Assembly (NCBI RefSeq): GCF_018274385.1
Contig: NZ_JAAFYZ010000078.1
Location: 1-40,341, forward strand
Direction: 5' to 3'
Source: Catenulispora pinistramenti
Lineage (GTDB): Bacteria; Actinomycetota; Actinomycetes; Streptomycetales; Catenulisporaceae
DNA length: 40,341 bases
In this document: piece by piece, positions 22,707 through 34,932 of the stretch
How the letters are laid out: the number at the start of each line of letters is the position of its first letter
How positions within the stretch are numbered: the first letter of the stretch is position 1
Notes under the pieces: model-generated
What the model saw: only the letters and a program-made list of their open reading frames with translations
Told to the model about the DNA's origin: nothing
Database searches by the model: none
Position numbers and translations under genes: made by a program

Positions 22707-23665
22707 CGACGTTGGAACAGCGGTATGCCAGGATTCTCCGGCTCCTGCCCAAGACGTACCAGGACGATCGTGCCGAAGTGATGCTGACGGCGCTCATGGA
22801 CGCGGCCGATCCGGGACAGACGCGTCCCAGTCTGCGCGAGACGCTGTCGATACTGGTGCTCGCCGTCCGACTCCGCATCGCTCCACGCCCCGCGAGTGCC
22901 GGCTCCGGGCTCGTCGGGCAGGTCCTGCGCCGTGCGGTGCTCGTCGGCCTCGTGGCGGAGTGCATCGACGCGGTCCACTGGGATTTCTTCTCCAGCAGCG
23001 GCTGGGGCCGGGGCGGGGGCGAACCGTGGTTTGCCCCCTTGGAACCGCTGCTGCTTCCCGCAGTCATCCTCGTCTTGCTTCTCCTGGGCGGGCGACGACT
23101 GGGCCGCGCGCTGTGCGGGCTGGTCCTGCTGGTGCTCGTCTACCAGGAGCTGACGGCTGCTAGCTTCTACGGACCCTGGTACCTGTTTGACCTGATCACC
23201 ACGTTCGCCTCTACCGGCTACACATACAACATCCTGCTGATGCTCTGCGCGATCGTGGCCTTCCGTTCCGGCACGCCTGCGCTGACCGGCCGACGTTGGT
23301 GGTTCGCCGCGTGGATCGGCGGGTCGATCGCGGTGGGCGTCGCGGCGCGCCAGCCGGGTGGTTCGGCCGCGATGACCGCTGTGTTCGCGGTCGGCTTCTG
23401 GGCGATGGCCGTCTGGAGCGTAAGCCGGGCCCGGGTTTCGCCGGTCTGGCCGCTCGCGCTCCTCGTCGTCGTCGAGCAGACGCTGAGGCTGGCCTTCGTC
23501 ATGCCTGGTGAAGATGTCGGGGAGGTCCTCCGGTTCCAGGGCATCACCGGGCCGGCCCTGGCCGCCGAGGCAGTCCTCGCGATTTCGGCGCTGGCGTCAC
23601 TGCTGTTCGCCTATACAGATCGCCGCTCCCGGCAGCGCCACGTCCTGCCCGACGCGGTGGCCTGA
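22703..23665 (+). CDS. Polytopic membrane protein paired with PadR
   Basis: The protein has 320 aa. The first ~60 residues are a soluble helical segment (LEQRYARILRLLPKTYQDDRAEVMLTALMDAADPGQTRPS) of the type found in actinomycete PadR-partner membrane proteins. Seven or eight hydrophobic segments follow, for example LLLPAVILVLLLLGG and LAAEAVLAISALASLLFAY. The substrate or ligand is unknown. Its coupling to PadR suggests it is the regulated target. The gap 23666-23789 before the convergent exporter gene holds nothing supportable. Confidence 0.75.
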   Translation: MTTLEQRYARILRLLPKTYQDDRAEVMLTALMDAADPGQTRPSLRETLSILVLAVRLRIAPRPASAGSGLVGQVLRRAVLVGLVAECIDAVHWDFFSSSGWGRGGGEPWFAPLEPLLLPAVILVLLLLGGRRLGRALCGLVLLVLVYQELTAASFYGPWYLFDLITTFASTGYTYNILLMLCAIVAFRSGTPALTGRRWWFAAWIGGSIAVGVAARQPGGSAAMTAVFAVGFWAMAVWSVSRARVSPVWPLALLVVVEQTLRLAFVMPGEDVGEVLRFQGITGPALAAEAVLAISALASLLFAYTDRRSRQRHVLPDAVA

Positions 23666-23789
23666 CCTGCCGGCCCCAGACAGTCCGCGGCCGTCGGGGA
23701 TCGCTGTGGCCTTCGACATTTCCGTAGGCGGGCGGGAAGAAGGTGTTCGGCGCTCCGGCAAGCCGAATCCCGGCTGAACCGGTCCCACC

Positions 23790-27042
<3,253 letters not shown>

Positions 27043-27214
27043 GAGTTAAGAAGCTCCTCGAGGAGGGAGACCGCACCGTCGCGGTTCACGAGGGATGTCG
27101 AGGGAGATCGTATCGAGGCCGGCGCGCACCCGGTACCGCGAAGTGGCGGGGCTCATGCCAGGCAAATGCCGGGGCGGGCGCAGACCCCAGGGGGACGGAT
27201 GGGACCATATCCGT

Positions 27215-27802
27215 ATGGCCCGCGTCTCTCCCTTGAAGAAGTCCCTCCGGGACATGCTGCTGTCGATGGCGGTGATCTCCCTGCCGATCATCGCGATCGT
27301 CGAGTGGTTCCCGCACGACTCCAAGAACCCCGACGACGCGGCCCAAACGGTCGACTACACGATCCCGCTGGCCCAGGCCCGCCGCGACCCGGACCTGCCG
27401 TTCCAGGCCCTGGCACCGGCCACACTGCCGGCCGGCTGGCGCGCCACATCGATCCACGCCGACTTCGACCCCGGCGCGCAACTGCGCTGGGAACTGGGCT
27501 TCCAGACCGCCGACGACCAGTACGCCGCCCTGGACCAGGTCGCCGACGGCAAGGGCGTCGACGGCATCCTCAGCGTCCAGGCCCCGGACGCCACCCAGGT
27601 GACCGGCGCGGGCGGCACGGTGACCGCGGGCGGCTACCAGTGGCAGGTCTACGTCACGCCGGACGGCAAGCGGCACGCGTTGGTGCGGACCACCGCTCCC
27701 GTCGGGACGGCGGCGCCCACGACGCAGGGGAAGGTGGGCGTCGTGGTGTCCGGGACCGGGAAGCTGTCGGAGCTGGAGACGCTTGCGGGGTCTTTGCAGT
27801 AG
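27215..27802 (+). CDS. DUF4245 membrane-anchored protein
   Basis: The protein has 195 aa. A short basic N-terminus (MARVSPLKKSLRDML) leads to one membrane segment, SMAVISLPIIAIVEWF, and then an extracytoplasmic domain starting DAAQTVDYTIPLAQARRDPDLPFQALAPATLPAGWRATSI, as in DUF4245. The family lies next to glpX and xseA/xseB in many actinomycetes; its role is unknown. ATG at 27215 is preferred to 27095, which would put ~40 uncharged-poor residues ahead of the conserved start. The 172-bp gap to glpX carries both promoters. Confidence 0.82.
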   Translation: MARVSPLKKSLRDMLLSMAVISLPIIAIVEWFPHDSKNPDDAAQTVDYTIPLAQARRDPDLPFQALAPATLPAGWRATSIHADFDPGAQLRWELGFQTADDQYAALDQVADGKGVDGILSVQAPDATQVTGAGGTVTAGGYQWQVYVTPDGKRHALVRTTAPVGTAAPTTQGKVGVVVSGTGKLSELETLAGSLQ

Positions 27803-27875
27803 TTCCGGGCAGTGACTCCGGGCAGTAGCTCTGGCCCTAGTCGCCGACTACTCTGCTACTCCCGGCTACTCCCGC
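27803..27875. repeat. Degenerate short repeats between DUF4245 and xseB
   Basis: GGGCAGT-type units (twice) and GCTACTCCCG-type units (twice), together with CGACTACT, fill the convergent gap. No hairpin terminator was found. It resembles the other low-complexity gaps of the host region. Confidence 0.4.
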
Positions 27876-27879
27876 GGCG

Positions 27880-28131
27880 TCAGCCCTCGCCGCCCTCGCC
27901 GTTCCCCGCGCCGATCGCGGCGTCCAGCCGGGCCCGGGCTCCGTCCAGCTTCGCCTGGCAGTGCTTGGCCAGCGCCTCGCCGCGCTCCCACGCGGCCAGC
28001 GAATCCTCCAACGTGAGCCCGCCGGTCTCCAATCGCCGGACGACGTCCATCAGCTCGTCCCGGGCCTGTTCGTAGCCGAGGTGGGACAGGTCCTGCGGCT
28101 CGGCCGCGGTGGGAGTCGTCTCGTTCGCCAT
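27880..28131 (-). CDS. xseB: Exodeoxyribonuclease VII small subunit
   Basis: The protein has 83 aa. The family signature LGYEQARDELMDVVRRLETGGLTLEDSLAAWERGEALAKHCQAKLDGARARLD spans residues ~18-70 as two long helices. Several copies bind XseA to form the nuclease that degrades single-stranded DNA to oligonucleotides in repair. ATG at 28131. Unlike the usual adjacent pair, it is separated from xseA by a GNAT gene on the opposite strand. Confidence 0.93.
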   Translation of the reverse strand: MANETTPTAAEPQDLSHLGYEQARDELMDVVRRLETGGLTLEDSLAAWERGEALAKHCQAKLDGARARLDAAIGAGNGEGGEG

Positions 28132-28153
28132 GGGTTCAGGATAGTTTCCGGCT

Positions 28154-28654
28154 GTGACTGGTATCGACGAAGTGCGGGTGCGGCGGGCCGTGCCCGGTGA
28201 CGAAGAAGAGATCCAGCGGCTGCGGCACCAGATGGCCGCTGCCGTTTTCGGGACGACGCCGCCGGCCGCCGACGAGCCGAACCATGTGGCCGCCGTGAAG
28301 AAGGTCCGCGGGTGGCTGGAGGCCGGGGACGAGGCGGGGACCGCGTGCTTCGTCATAGACGCGGCCGACGGCAACGGGCTCGCGACGGCCGGTATCGGGG
28401 CGATCGACGAACGGCTGCCGAACCAGCGGAACCCGTCAGGACGCTCCGGCTATATATACGGAATCTGTACTGACGAACGCTATAGGCGGCGCGGCTACTC
28501 ACGCCTCGTTATGCAGGCGCTCATCGACTGGTACACCGCCCTGGGCATCCCGCGGATAGAGCTCCACGCCAGCGAGTTCGGCGAGTCCCTCTATCTCGAC
28601 CTCGGTTTCGTCGACCCCGTGGGCCGCGCGCTTACTCGCTGGTCTGCTCTGTAG
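28154..28654 (+). CDS. GNAT-family N-acetyltransferase
   Basis: The protein has 166 aa. N-terminal VRVRRAVPGDEEEIQRL is a typical GNAT start. The acetyl-CoA motif A is IYGICTDERYRRRGYSRLVMQALIDWY, with R-x-x-G-x-(S/A) phosphate loop, and the end is ELHASEFGESLYLDLGFVDPVG (motif B). The acceptor is unknown. Start is GTG at 28154, 22 bp from the divergent xseB start. The 3' end overlaps the end of xseA by 23 bp in convergent orientation. Confidence 0.85.
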   Translation: MTGIDEVRVRRAVPGDEEEIQRLRHQMAAAVFGTTPPAADEPNHVAAVKKVRGWLEAGDEAGTACFVIDAADGNGLATAGIGAIDERLPNQRNPSGRSGYIYGICTDERYRRRGYSRLVMQALIDWYTALGIPRIELHASEFGESLYLDLGFVDPVGRALTRWSAL

Positions 28655-29888
28655 CATCGGCGGCCGGGACTTCGGCGAACACTTCCGAAACCGCTGCCTC
28701 CAACCGTCCGGAGGCGAGGCGGATGTCCAGCATGTCCCCCTGGCCCACTTCCGCCGCCGCCCGCACTGCGTGGCCCGACGGTGCCAGGACGATCGAGTAA
28801 CCGCGCTCCAGCGTCGCCATCGGAGACAGCGCACGGACCCGGGCCAGGGCGTGCCCGAGGTCGTCCCCGGCGCGATCCAGCCGGTGCCCGACGCTGGACC
28901 GGGCCCGCCGGATGAGCTCGTCGAGATCGTTGCGGCGGCCGTCGATCATCGAGTACGGCGAAGCGAGCACCGGCCGCTGCCGGAACGACGCCAGCCCCAT
29001 GGCCTCGCGTTCCAGTATCCGGGCCACGGAACGCCAGGCATTGCGCCGCAATTCCGAGACCCGGTCCATCTCCTCGGCGACGTCCGGCACGACCCGCTTG
29101 GCCGCGTCGGTGGGCGTCGAGGCCCGGAAGTCGGCGACCAGGTCGAGGATCGGCGAGTCCGGCTCGTGGCCGATCGCGGAGACCACCGGGGTCTCACACT
29201 CTCCGACCGCCCTGATCAGTGCCTCGTCGGAGAACGGGAGGAGGTCCTCTACAGAGCCGCCGCCGCGGGCGATGATGATGACGTCCACCTCGGGGTCGGC
29301 GTCGAGCTGGGCCAGCGCCGGCAGGATCTGCGGGACCGCCTTCGGGCCCTGCACGTCGGTGTTCACCACCCGGAACTGCACTCCCGGCCAGCGGCGCCTG
29401 GCGTTCTCCAGGACGTCCCGCTCCGCCGCCGAGGCGCGTCCCGTAATAAGGCCGACGCAATGGGGGAGGAACGGGAGTGGCTTCTTCCGTCGCGGATCGA
29501 ACAGGCCCTCCGCTTTGAGCTTCGCCTTCAGCATCTCCAGCCGCGCGAGCAGTTCCCCGAGCCCGACCTGCCGGATCTCCTCGCCGCGGATGGAGAACGA
29601 GGAGCGCGGAACGTAGAAGTCCGGCTTCCCGTAGACGATGACCCGCGCACCCTCCGTGAGCGGCGGCACGACCGCCTCGAAGACCCGGCGGAACGTGGTG
29701 ATCTGCACGGATACGTCAGCGGACGGGTCGCGCAGCACCAGGTACACCATCTGTGACCCGGGCCGCTTGTTGATCTGCGCCAGCTGGCCCTCGACCCAGA
29801 TCGCCCCCAGCCGGGAGATCCACCCGGCCACCGCCTCGGAGACCGCGCGGACGGGGATCGGTTCTTCAGCCGAGGATTGCATCGCCAT
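28632..29888 (-). CDS. xseA: Exodeoxyribonuclease VII large subunit
   Basis: The protein has 418 aa. The N-terminal OB-fold ([38 protein letters not shown]) is followed by the catalytic core: [56 protein letters not shown] and [30 protein letters not shown]. The coiled-coil tail ends in LERGYSIVL. With XseB it degrades ssDNA. The start at 29888 ([10 protein letters not shown]) is approximate: no clear ribosome site precedes it or the alternatives at 29882 and 29906. It is divergent from ispH. Confidence 0.95.
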   Translation of the reverse strand: MAMQSSAEEPIPVRAVSEAVAGWISRLGAIWVEGQLAQINKRPGSQMVYLVLRDPSADVSVQITTFRRVFEAVVPPLTEGARVIVYGKPDFYVPRSSFSIRGEEIRQVGLGELLARLEMLKAKLKAEGLFDPRRKKPLPFLPHCVGLITGRASAAERDVLENARRRWPGVQFRVVNTDVQGPKAVPQILPALAQLDADPEVDVIIIARGGGSVEDLLPFSDEALIRAVGECETPVVSAIGHEPDSPILDLVADFRASTPTDAAKRVVPDVAEEMDRVSELRRNAWRSVARILEREAMGLASFRQRPVLASPYSMIDGRRNDLDELIRRARSSVGHRLDRAGDDLGHALARVRALSPMATLERGYSIVLAPSGHAVRAAAEVGQGDMLDIRLASGRLEAAVSEVFAEVPAADATEQTSE

Positions 29889-29994
29889 ACAGAGGAGCGT
29901 AGTCATCGGCAGTGACGCGGCGCGGACGTGGCGAACTTGTGGAGAGAGCCGATCATGGGCTGCCGGGAGCCGGGGGCCGCCTACCATGGGAACC

Positions 29995-30969
29995 ATGAAC
30001 GCCTCTGCACCTGAAGACCGCCGCGTCCTCCTCGCCGCGCCCCGCGGCTACTGCGCCGGCGTGGACCGCGCGGTCGTGACCGTGGAGAAGGCGCTGGAGC
30101 TCTATGGGGCGCCGGTGTACGTCCGCAAGGAGATCGTGCACAACAAGCACGTCGTGCAGACTCTGCAGAACCGCGGCGCGGTCTTTGTAGAGGAGACTGA
30201 CGAGGTGCCCGAGGGTGCGACCGTGGTGTTCTCCGCGCACGGCGTGGCGCCGATCGTGCACGAGGAGGCGTCCAGGCGCGGCCTGAAGACCATCGACGCC
30301 ACATGCCCGCTGGTCACCAAGGTGCACAAGGAGGCCGTGCGGTTCGCCGAGCAGGACTACGACATCCTGCTCATCGGCCACGACGGCCACGAGGAAGTGG
30401 TCGGCACCACCGGTGAGGCGCCGGAGCACATCGTGCTGGTCGACGGCCCGGACTCGGTGGCCGGGGTGCAGGTGCGGGACCCGGCGAAGGTGGCATGGCT
30501 GTCGCAGACCACGCTGTCGGTGGACGAGACCACCGAGACCGTGGACCGGCTGCGCGCGAAGTTCCCGCTGCTGCTGGACCCGCCGTCCGACGACATCTGC
30601 TACGCCACCCAGAACCGGCAGATCGCGGTCAAGCGCATCGCCGCCGACTCGGACCTGGTGATCGTGGTCGGCTCCAAGAACTCCTCGAACTCGGTCCGCC
30701 TGGTCGAGGTGGCGCTGGAGGCCGGCGCGGGCGCCGCGCACCTGGTCGACTTCGCCTCGGAGATCAGCGAGGACTGGCTGGCCGGCGTTCGCACGGTCGG
30801 CCTGACCTCCGGCGCTTCGGTGCCCGAGGACCTGGTCGAGGGCGTGCTGGACTGGCTGGCCGAGCGCGGGTACGGGACCGTGGAGATCGTCCGCTCGGCC
30901 GAGGAGAAGCTGCTGTTCGCGCTGCCGCCGGAGCTGCGCAAGGACATGCGCGAGGGCGGCGAGGCGTAG
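29995..30969 (+). CDS. ispH: 4-hydroxy-3-methylbut-2-enyl diphosphate reductase
   Basis: The protein has 324 aa. It catalyses the last step of the MEP pathway, reducing HMBPP to IPP and DMAPP with a 4Fe-4S cluster. The three cluster cysteines are Cys20 ([12 protein letters not shown]), Cys104 ([12 protein letters not shown]) and Cys202 ([11 protein letters not shown]). Substrate-binding residues are in [20 protein letters not shown] and [14 protein letters not shown]. The ATG at 29995 gives the usual short N-terminus; an ATG at 29986 would add three residues. It is divergent from xseA with about 100 bp between. Confidence 0.97.
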   Translation: MNASAPEDRRVLLAAPRGYCAGVDRAVVTVEKALELYGAPVYVRKEIVHNKHVVQTLQNRGAVFVEETDEVPEGATVVFSAHGVAPIVHEEASRRGLKTIDATCPLVTKVHKEAVRFAEQDYDILLIGHDGHEEVVGTTGEAPEHIVLVDGPDSVAGVQVRDPAKVAWLSQTTLSVDETTETVDRLRAKFPLLLDPPSDDICYATQNRQIAVKRIAADSDLVIVVGSKNSSNSVRLVEVALEAGAGAAHLVDFASEISEDWLAGVRTVGLTSGASVPEDLVEGVLDWLAERGYGTVEIVRSAEEKLLFALPPELRKDMREGGEA

Positions 30970-31002
30970 CCGACGCGAGGGTGGCGTAGCGAAAGAGCGG
31001 GA

Positions 31003-31572
31003 CTACCAAGCGGCGCTCGGCGCCACGTCCCGCACGTGTGCGACCAGCGTCTGCCCGCGTCGCGGGCTGCCCCCGGGGAAGTGCGGCTTACGACAGCTGC
31101 GGCAGCACGGCGAGCGTTCCCCGGTGTCGTCGAAGACCCACGTCCGGTGCCGCAGCCCTAGAGCGGAACTGCGGTGCTCCTCCAGGAGCAGCGGTCTGGA
31201 GAGCTGCGTGGCGATCCAGTCCGCCGCGCGCCCGGCCATCTCCTCCGGCGAGGCCTCCGGGTCCTGCACGTAGATGTAGCCCGGCGCGTCCGGGGCGTAG
31301 TCGTCCCAGATCGAGCAGTCGTCACCCCAGTAGCCGCCGAACTCCCCGCCGGCCAGCCGCAGCTGGAGGCCGAAGGGGTCGGCTTCGGGGACGGTGAGCA
31401 CGGCCAGCACCGAGGGTCCGGCCAGCGCCAGGGCCCAGGAGTCGAAGGCGATCACGCCGAGCGGGCCCCAGGTCAGGGCCGAGCGCCGGAGTCCGGCCAG
31501 GAAGCGGCGGCCGTAGTCGTCGAGGGCGAAACGGCCGCCGGGGTCGATCTCGAACCAGATCTCGCCGTTCAT
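31003..31572 (-). CDS. Hypothetical protein with a C-terminal Cys pair motif
   Basis: The protein has 189 aa and is not recognised. It begins MNGEIWFEIDPGGRFALDDYGRRFLAGL and contains LQLRLAGGEFGGYWGDDCSIWDDYAPDAPGYIYVQDPEASPEEMAGRAADWIATQL, indicating a soluble alpha/beta protein. Near the C-terminus SPCCRSCRKPHFPGG could bind a metal. No signal or membrane segment is present. It is convergent with ispH, with 33 bp between stops. Confidence 0.75.
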   Translation of the reverse strand: MNGEIWFEIDPGGRFALDDYGRRFLAGLRRSALTWGPLGVIAFDSWALALAGPSVLAVLTVPEADPFGLQLRLAGGEFGGYWGDDCSIWDDYAPDAPGYIYVQDPEASPEEMAGRAADWIATQLSRPLLLEEHRSSALGLRHRTWVFDDTGERSPCCRSCRKPHFPGGSPRRGQTLVAHVRDVAPSAAW

Positions 31573-31577
31573 GTCCC

Positions 31578-31655
31578 GCCGTTCTAGCCGTCTCAGCCGT
31601 CCTAGCCGACTTACCAGTCCTGGCCGTCTCGCCCGTCTCGCCGGTCCTAGTCGTT
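31578..31655. repeat. Degenerate 9-bp tandem array, about eight units
   Basis: Units of the type CGTCCTAGC follow each other (CGTTCTAGC, CGTCTCAGC, CGTCCTAGC, CGACTTACC, AGTCCTGGC, CGTCTCGCC, CGTCTCGCC, GGTCCTAGT). They fill the whole gap between two leftward genes and overlap the end of the DUF6542 gene. Confidence 0.7.
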
Positions 31656-32342
31656 CAGCCGTGATCGCTGCTTGGTCGCGTACCGCATGCCTACCCAGCG
31701 GATCGCGATCAGCGCCGCGGCCAACGCCGTACCGAGGAACAGCGGCCGGGGTTTGACCGCCAGCAGCGCGCCGAGCGAGGTGGCCTGGCCGACCAGCCCG
31801 TGCCCGGCCTGCATCACCCCGAACTGCACCGCGGTCAGCAGCCCCACGCAGTACGCCAGCGGCGGGACGATGACCCCGGCCAGCAGATCGCGCCGCCGGA
31901 CCAGGGTCGCGGCGTGGAAGGACGCGGCGATGAAGACCAGGTCGAAGAACCAGTGCACGTCACCGGTCACCATCGCCTCGAGCACCGCGGCGGCCACGGT
32001 CGGGCCGGTGACCGTGAGCAGCACGCCCCAGGCGGTCAGCGCCTGCCGCTGCTGCTTCGGACGGGGCCGGGCGGGCTGCGCGGTACGGCCTCCGGCGCCG
32101 GTGCCGGCGGCGACGCCGGCGCCCGACCGGGCCGACCCGGGCTGCACGCGCGGCCGGGCGGTGCGAGCCGCCGTCCCGGGCCGGTCGCCCGGACGCGGCC
32201 GGGCCTGGGCCCGGGTGGGGCCCGTAGAGCGGAAGTCCAGCGGCGCGGCCATCCGCTCCCGGCGCAGCGCGTCGCGATCGCGCCGGGTCTGCGGGACCCC
32301 GGCGGCCGGACGGGGCGCGAGGCGGCTGGCTCCTTCGTTCAC
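31647..32342 (-). CDS. DUF6542 membrane protein
   Basis: The protein has 231 aa. Residues 1-98 are a long Arg/Pro/Ala/Gly-rich disordered cytoplasmic region. Four hydrophobic segments follow (LTAWGVLLTVTGPTVAAAVLEAM, WFFDLVFIAASFHAATLV, GVIVPPLAYCVGLLTAVQFGV, LFLGTALAAALIAIRWVGM), matching DUF6542, an actinomycete family with unknown function often found near ispH, xseA and ychF. The 159-bp gap upstream to the rmuC stop holds no gene. Confidence 0.78.
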   Translation of the reverse strand: MNEGASRLAPRPAAGVPQTRRDRDALRRERMAAPLDFRSTGPTRAQARPRPGDRPGTAARTARPRVQPGSARSGAGVAAGTGAGGRTAQPARPRPKQQRQALTAWGVLLTVTGPTVAAAVLEAMVTGDVHWFFDLVFIAASFHAATLVRRRDLLAGVIVPPLAYCVGLLTAVQFGVMQAGHGLVGQATSLGALLAVKPRPLFLGTALAAALIAIRWVGMRYATKQRSRLND

Positions 32343-32501
32343 AGATCCGAACCTACGACGCGATCGCGTGCAATTCGGGTAACGAAACGCCGCCCGCGCT
32401 CGGTGCGCAGGTCGGGGCGGTGGTCGGGTTCCGGGCGGCGGCGTGTCGCGGTGAGTACGTATTTTGTTATCACTTGCCGGCGGCCGCGATCGCTGCCCGG
32501 A

Positions 32502-33596
32502 CTAGTCCGCCAAAGTCCGCGGCTGCAACTCCACCTGGGCCGGCACCGCCAACTCCTCGTCGACCAGGCCGAGCTCGTTGAGGCGGCGCGCGGTGACCAG
32601 GACCCGGGTCTCCAACGAGCCCACGGACTGGTTATAGGCGGCGACCGCGGAGTTCAGCCCCTTGCCGACCCGGTCCAGGTGCCCGCTCATGGTGTTCAGC
32701 CGCGCGTAGAGCTCCCGGCCGAGTTCGAACACCTGCCGCGCGTTCGCCGCCAGCGAGTCCTGGGTCCAGGCGTAGGCGACGGTGCGCAGCAGGGCGATCA
32801 GCGTGGTCGGGGTGGCGATCACCACCCGGCGCGTGGCGGCGTGCTCCAGGAGTTCGGGATCGATATCCACAGCCTGTGAAAGAAAAGCTTCGCCGGGTAC
32901 GAACAGCACCACGAACTCCGGTGTCGGGCGGCCGCTGGCGCCGAGCGCGCGCCAGTAGGCCTTCGAGGCCAGCTGGTCCACGTGCGAGCGCAGGTGCTTG
33001 GCGTGCGCCACCAGGAACTGCTGCCGGTCGGCCTCGTCCGTGGCCTCCGCGGCGTCCAGATACGCGGCCAGCGGGGTCTTGGCGTCCACCACCACGTACT
33101 TGTCCCCGGCCAGGCGCACCACCAGGTCCGGCCGCAGCATGCCCTCCGAGCCGGTGGCGCCGTAGGAGCCGGGCAGCACGGTCTGGGTCTCGAAGTCACA
33201 GCGGTCGACCATGCCGGCCAGCTCCACCGCGCGCCGCAGGTGCATCTCACCCCACTGGCCGCGCACTTCCGGCCGCCGCAGTGCGGTGACCAGGGCCGCG
33301 GTCTGAGTGCCGAGCGTGCCGGCGGCGTTCCGGACGTCGTCGATCTGCTGGGCCAGCGCCGCCTGCGAGGCGGCGCGGCTCCGCTCGATCTCGCGCAGCC
33401 GGTCGTCGAGCCGGGACAGCGACTCGTTGATCGGCCGGCCCGCGGCGTCGAACTGCGAGCCGGCCAGCGCCAGCAGCCGGTCCGCGGACTGGTCCAGCGC
33501 CTGCGAGTTCACCGTCAGACGCCGGGACCGCTCCCACAGGACGCCGAGCAGCACGCCGAACGCAATACCGATCACCAGCAGCAGCACAGGCATCAT
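32502..33596 (-). CDS. rmuC: DNA recombination protein RmuC
   Basis: The protein has 364 aa. An N-terminal membrane anchor (VLLLVIGIAFGVLLGVLW) is followed by a coiled coil (~30-95) and the conserved nuclease-like core: RGQWGEMHLRRAVELAGMVDRCDFETQ, RPDLVVRLAGDKYVVVDAKTPLAAYLDA (D-x-K site) and FVVLFVPGEAFLSQAVDIDPELLEHAATRRVVIATPTTLIALLRTVAYAW. RmuC limits inversions at short repeats and has a PD-(D/E)xK-type fold. ATG at 33596 or the next codon pair at 33593. Its location near xseA groups DNA-repair genes. Confidence 0.95.
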   Translation of the reverse strand: MMPVLLLVIGIAFGVLLGVLWERSRRLTVNSQALDQSADRLLALAGSQFDAAGRPINESLSRLDDRLREIERSRAASQAALAQQIDDVRNAAGTLGTQTAALVTALRRPEVRGQWGEMHLRRAVELAGMVDRCDFETQTVLPGSYGATGSEGMLRPDLVVRLAGDKYVVVDAKTPLAAYLDAAEATDEADRQQFLVAHAKHLRSHVDQLASKAYWRALGASGRPTPEFVVLFVPGEAFLSQAVDIDPELLEHAATRRVVIATPTTLIALLRTVAYAWTQDSLAANARQVFELGRELYARLNTMSGHLDRVGKGLNSAVAAYNQSVGSLETRVLVTARRLNELGLVDEELAVPAQVELQPRTLAD

Positions 33597-33654
33597 GGGT
33601 CCATATTGTCCCCTGCGGCACGCCGGTGCGTCGGGAGTGCGTGCCGGGAGTGCG

Positions 33655-34728
33655 CTATTCCTTCCGTGCCCTGCGCGTCGCGACCGTCAGCACGACTCCG
33701 GCGCCGAGCAGGGCCACGGCCGCCGCGGCGTCGTCGCCCAGACCGCTCGGCACCCCGGTCATCGGCAGCATCCTGGCCACCTTCACGTCGAAGCTCCGGA
33801 CCAGGACCTTGCCGTCGCCCGTCTCGATGCGCAGCGTGAAGGTGTCGGTGCCGACGAAGCCCGGCCGCGGGGTGTAGGTGACGGTGCAGTCGCCGTGCGC
33901 CGTGATCTTCCCGTGCTCGGCACCGCTGATCAGGTCGATGTTCTTCGAGACGCCGCTGCACACCGGGATCACGACGCTCTGCCCGGGCGGGGTGAGGACC
34001 GGCGGCTGGGCCGGGAGCTTGCGCGCGGCCGGCGGCTGGTCGAGGGCGGCCAGCCAGAACTGGTAGGCCGGGATGCCGGTCTGCACCACGGAGTAGAGCT
34101 CCAGGGTCGTGATCCGCGCGGTCGGCCGGAACCAGCCCGAGGCGCCGTTGGTGTCGGCGACGTTGCCGACCAGGTAGGCGCTCCCCGGATCCCAGTTCGG
34201 CTCGTCGGTGCTCGGCGTGCCGCCGCAGGAGCTGGGCAGCGGCGTGCCCTGGCAGTAGTTGAACGAGCCCTGGAAACCGAGTGCGGAGGTGGGGACCTGG
34301 TCGCCGGCGGCGTCGTAGGCGTTGACGCGGACCTTCTCGGCGTCCACGTCGCCGAGCGCGAAGCCCCAGCTGCCCGGGACCAGCGGGCGGTCGAAGTGCA
34401 GCACGGTGGTCGAGGGGTTCAGGCCCTTGGCCGAGCGCAGCAGCGCGTAGGGCTTGCCCTGGGAGCTGCCGAAGACCTGGGCGAAGGGGGTCGAGCCGTT
34501 GAGGAACGCGCTCTGCCCCGAGGCCTGTGACGGCGCCGTGCTGTCCGTGGTGATCTGCGTGGGCGGGAAGTTGACCGCCGGATCGGTGACGCTCTCGCCG
34601 GCGAAGTCGAAGCTCGCGTAGTACGAGTGCCCGGCGGCCAGGGCGGCCGGGGCCGTGGCGGCCAGGGCGAGCCCGGCCGCACCGCAGGCCAGGGCGGCCC
34701 TCTTGATTCCGATGCGGGTGTTCCGCAC
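33655..34728 (-). CDS. Sortase-anchored (LPMTG) surface protein with Ig-like domain
   Basis: The protein has 357 aa. The signal peptide VRNTRIGIKRAALACGAAGLALAATAPAALAA ends at about residue 32. The body includes a beta-sandwich-like domain (~33-220), a Pro-rich linker (APQPP-like) and an Ig-like unit (GDCTVTYTPRPGFVGTDTFTLRIETGDG). The C-terminus is a classical sorting signal: LPMTG at ~320, a hydrophobic stretch (AAAAVALLGAGVVLTVA) and a positive tail TRRARKE. It should be linked to peptidoglycan by a sortase. GTG at 34728 is favoured because GGAGGT is 4 nt upstream; ATG at 34743 is possible. The 204 bp to ychF carry divergent promoters. Confidence 0.82.
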   Translation of the reverse strand: MRNTRIGIKRAALACGAAGLALAATAPAALAAGHSYYASFDFAGESVTDPAVNFPPTQITTDSTAPSQASGQSAFLNGSTPFAQVFGSSQGKPYALLRSAKGLNPSTTVLHFDRPLVPGSWGFALGDVDAEKVRVNAYDAAGDQVPTSALGFQGSFNYCQGTPLPSSCGGTPSTDEPNWDPGSAYLVGNVADTNGASGWFRPTARITTLELYSVVQTGIPAYQFWLAALDQPPAARKLPAQPPVLTPPGQSVVIPVCSGVSKNIDLISGAEHGKITAHGDCTVTYTPRPGFVGTDTFTLRIETGDGKVLVRSFDVKVARMLPMTGVPSGLGDDAAAAVALLGAGVVLTVATRRARKE

Positions 34729-34932
34729 GCTGACCTCCGGCATTCGTTGCGCTGATCGCGGACGCGCCCGAGCCTGGCGTGACCGGCTCCGGCGGCGGCG
34801 GAAGCGGCGATCGGGGTGGGGTGAGTCCCCTCGATCGGCGTAGCGCCCCGCGCGGGCTGCGATACTGGAGGGCGGGCCGCGTCCGGCCCCGCTCTGCATC
34901 CCCGTACGCGACGTCGATAGGACAGTTGGACA

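Noticed and set aside
23666..23789. Gap between the PadR-linked membrane protein and the exporter
   Set aside because: No hairpin with T-run, repeat or short gene could be supported here.
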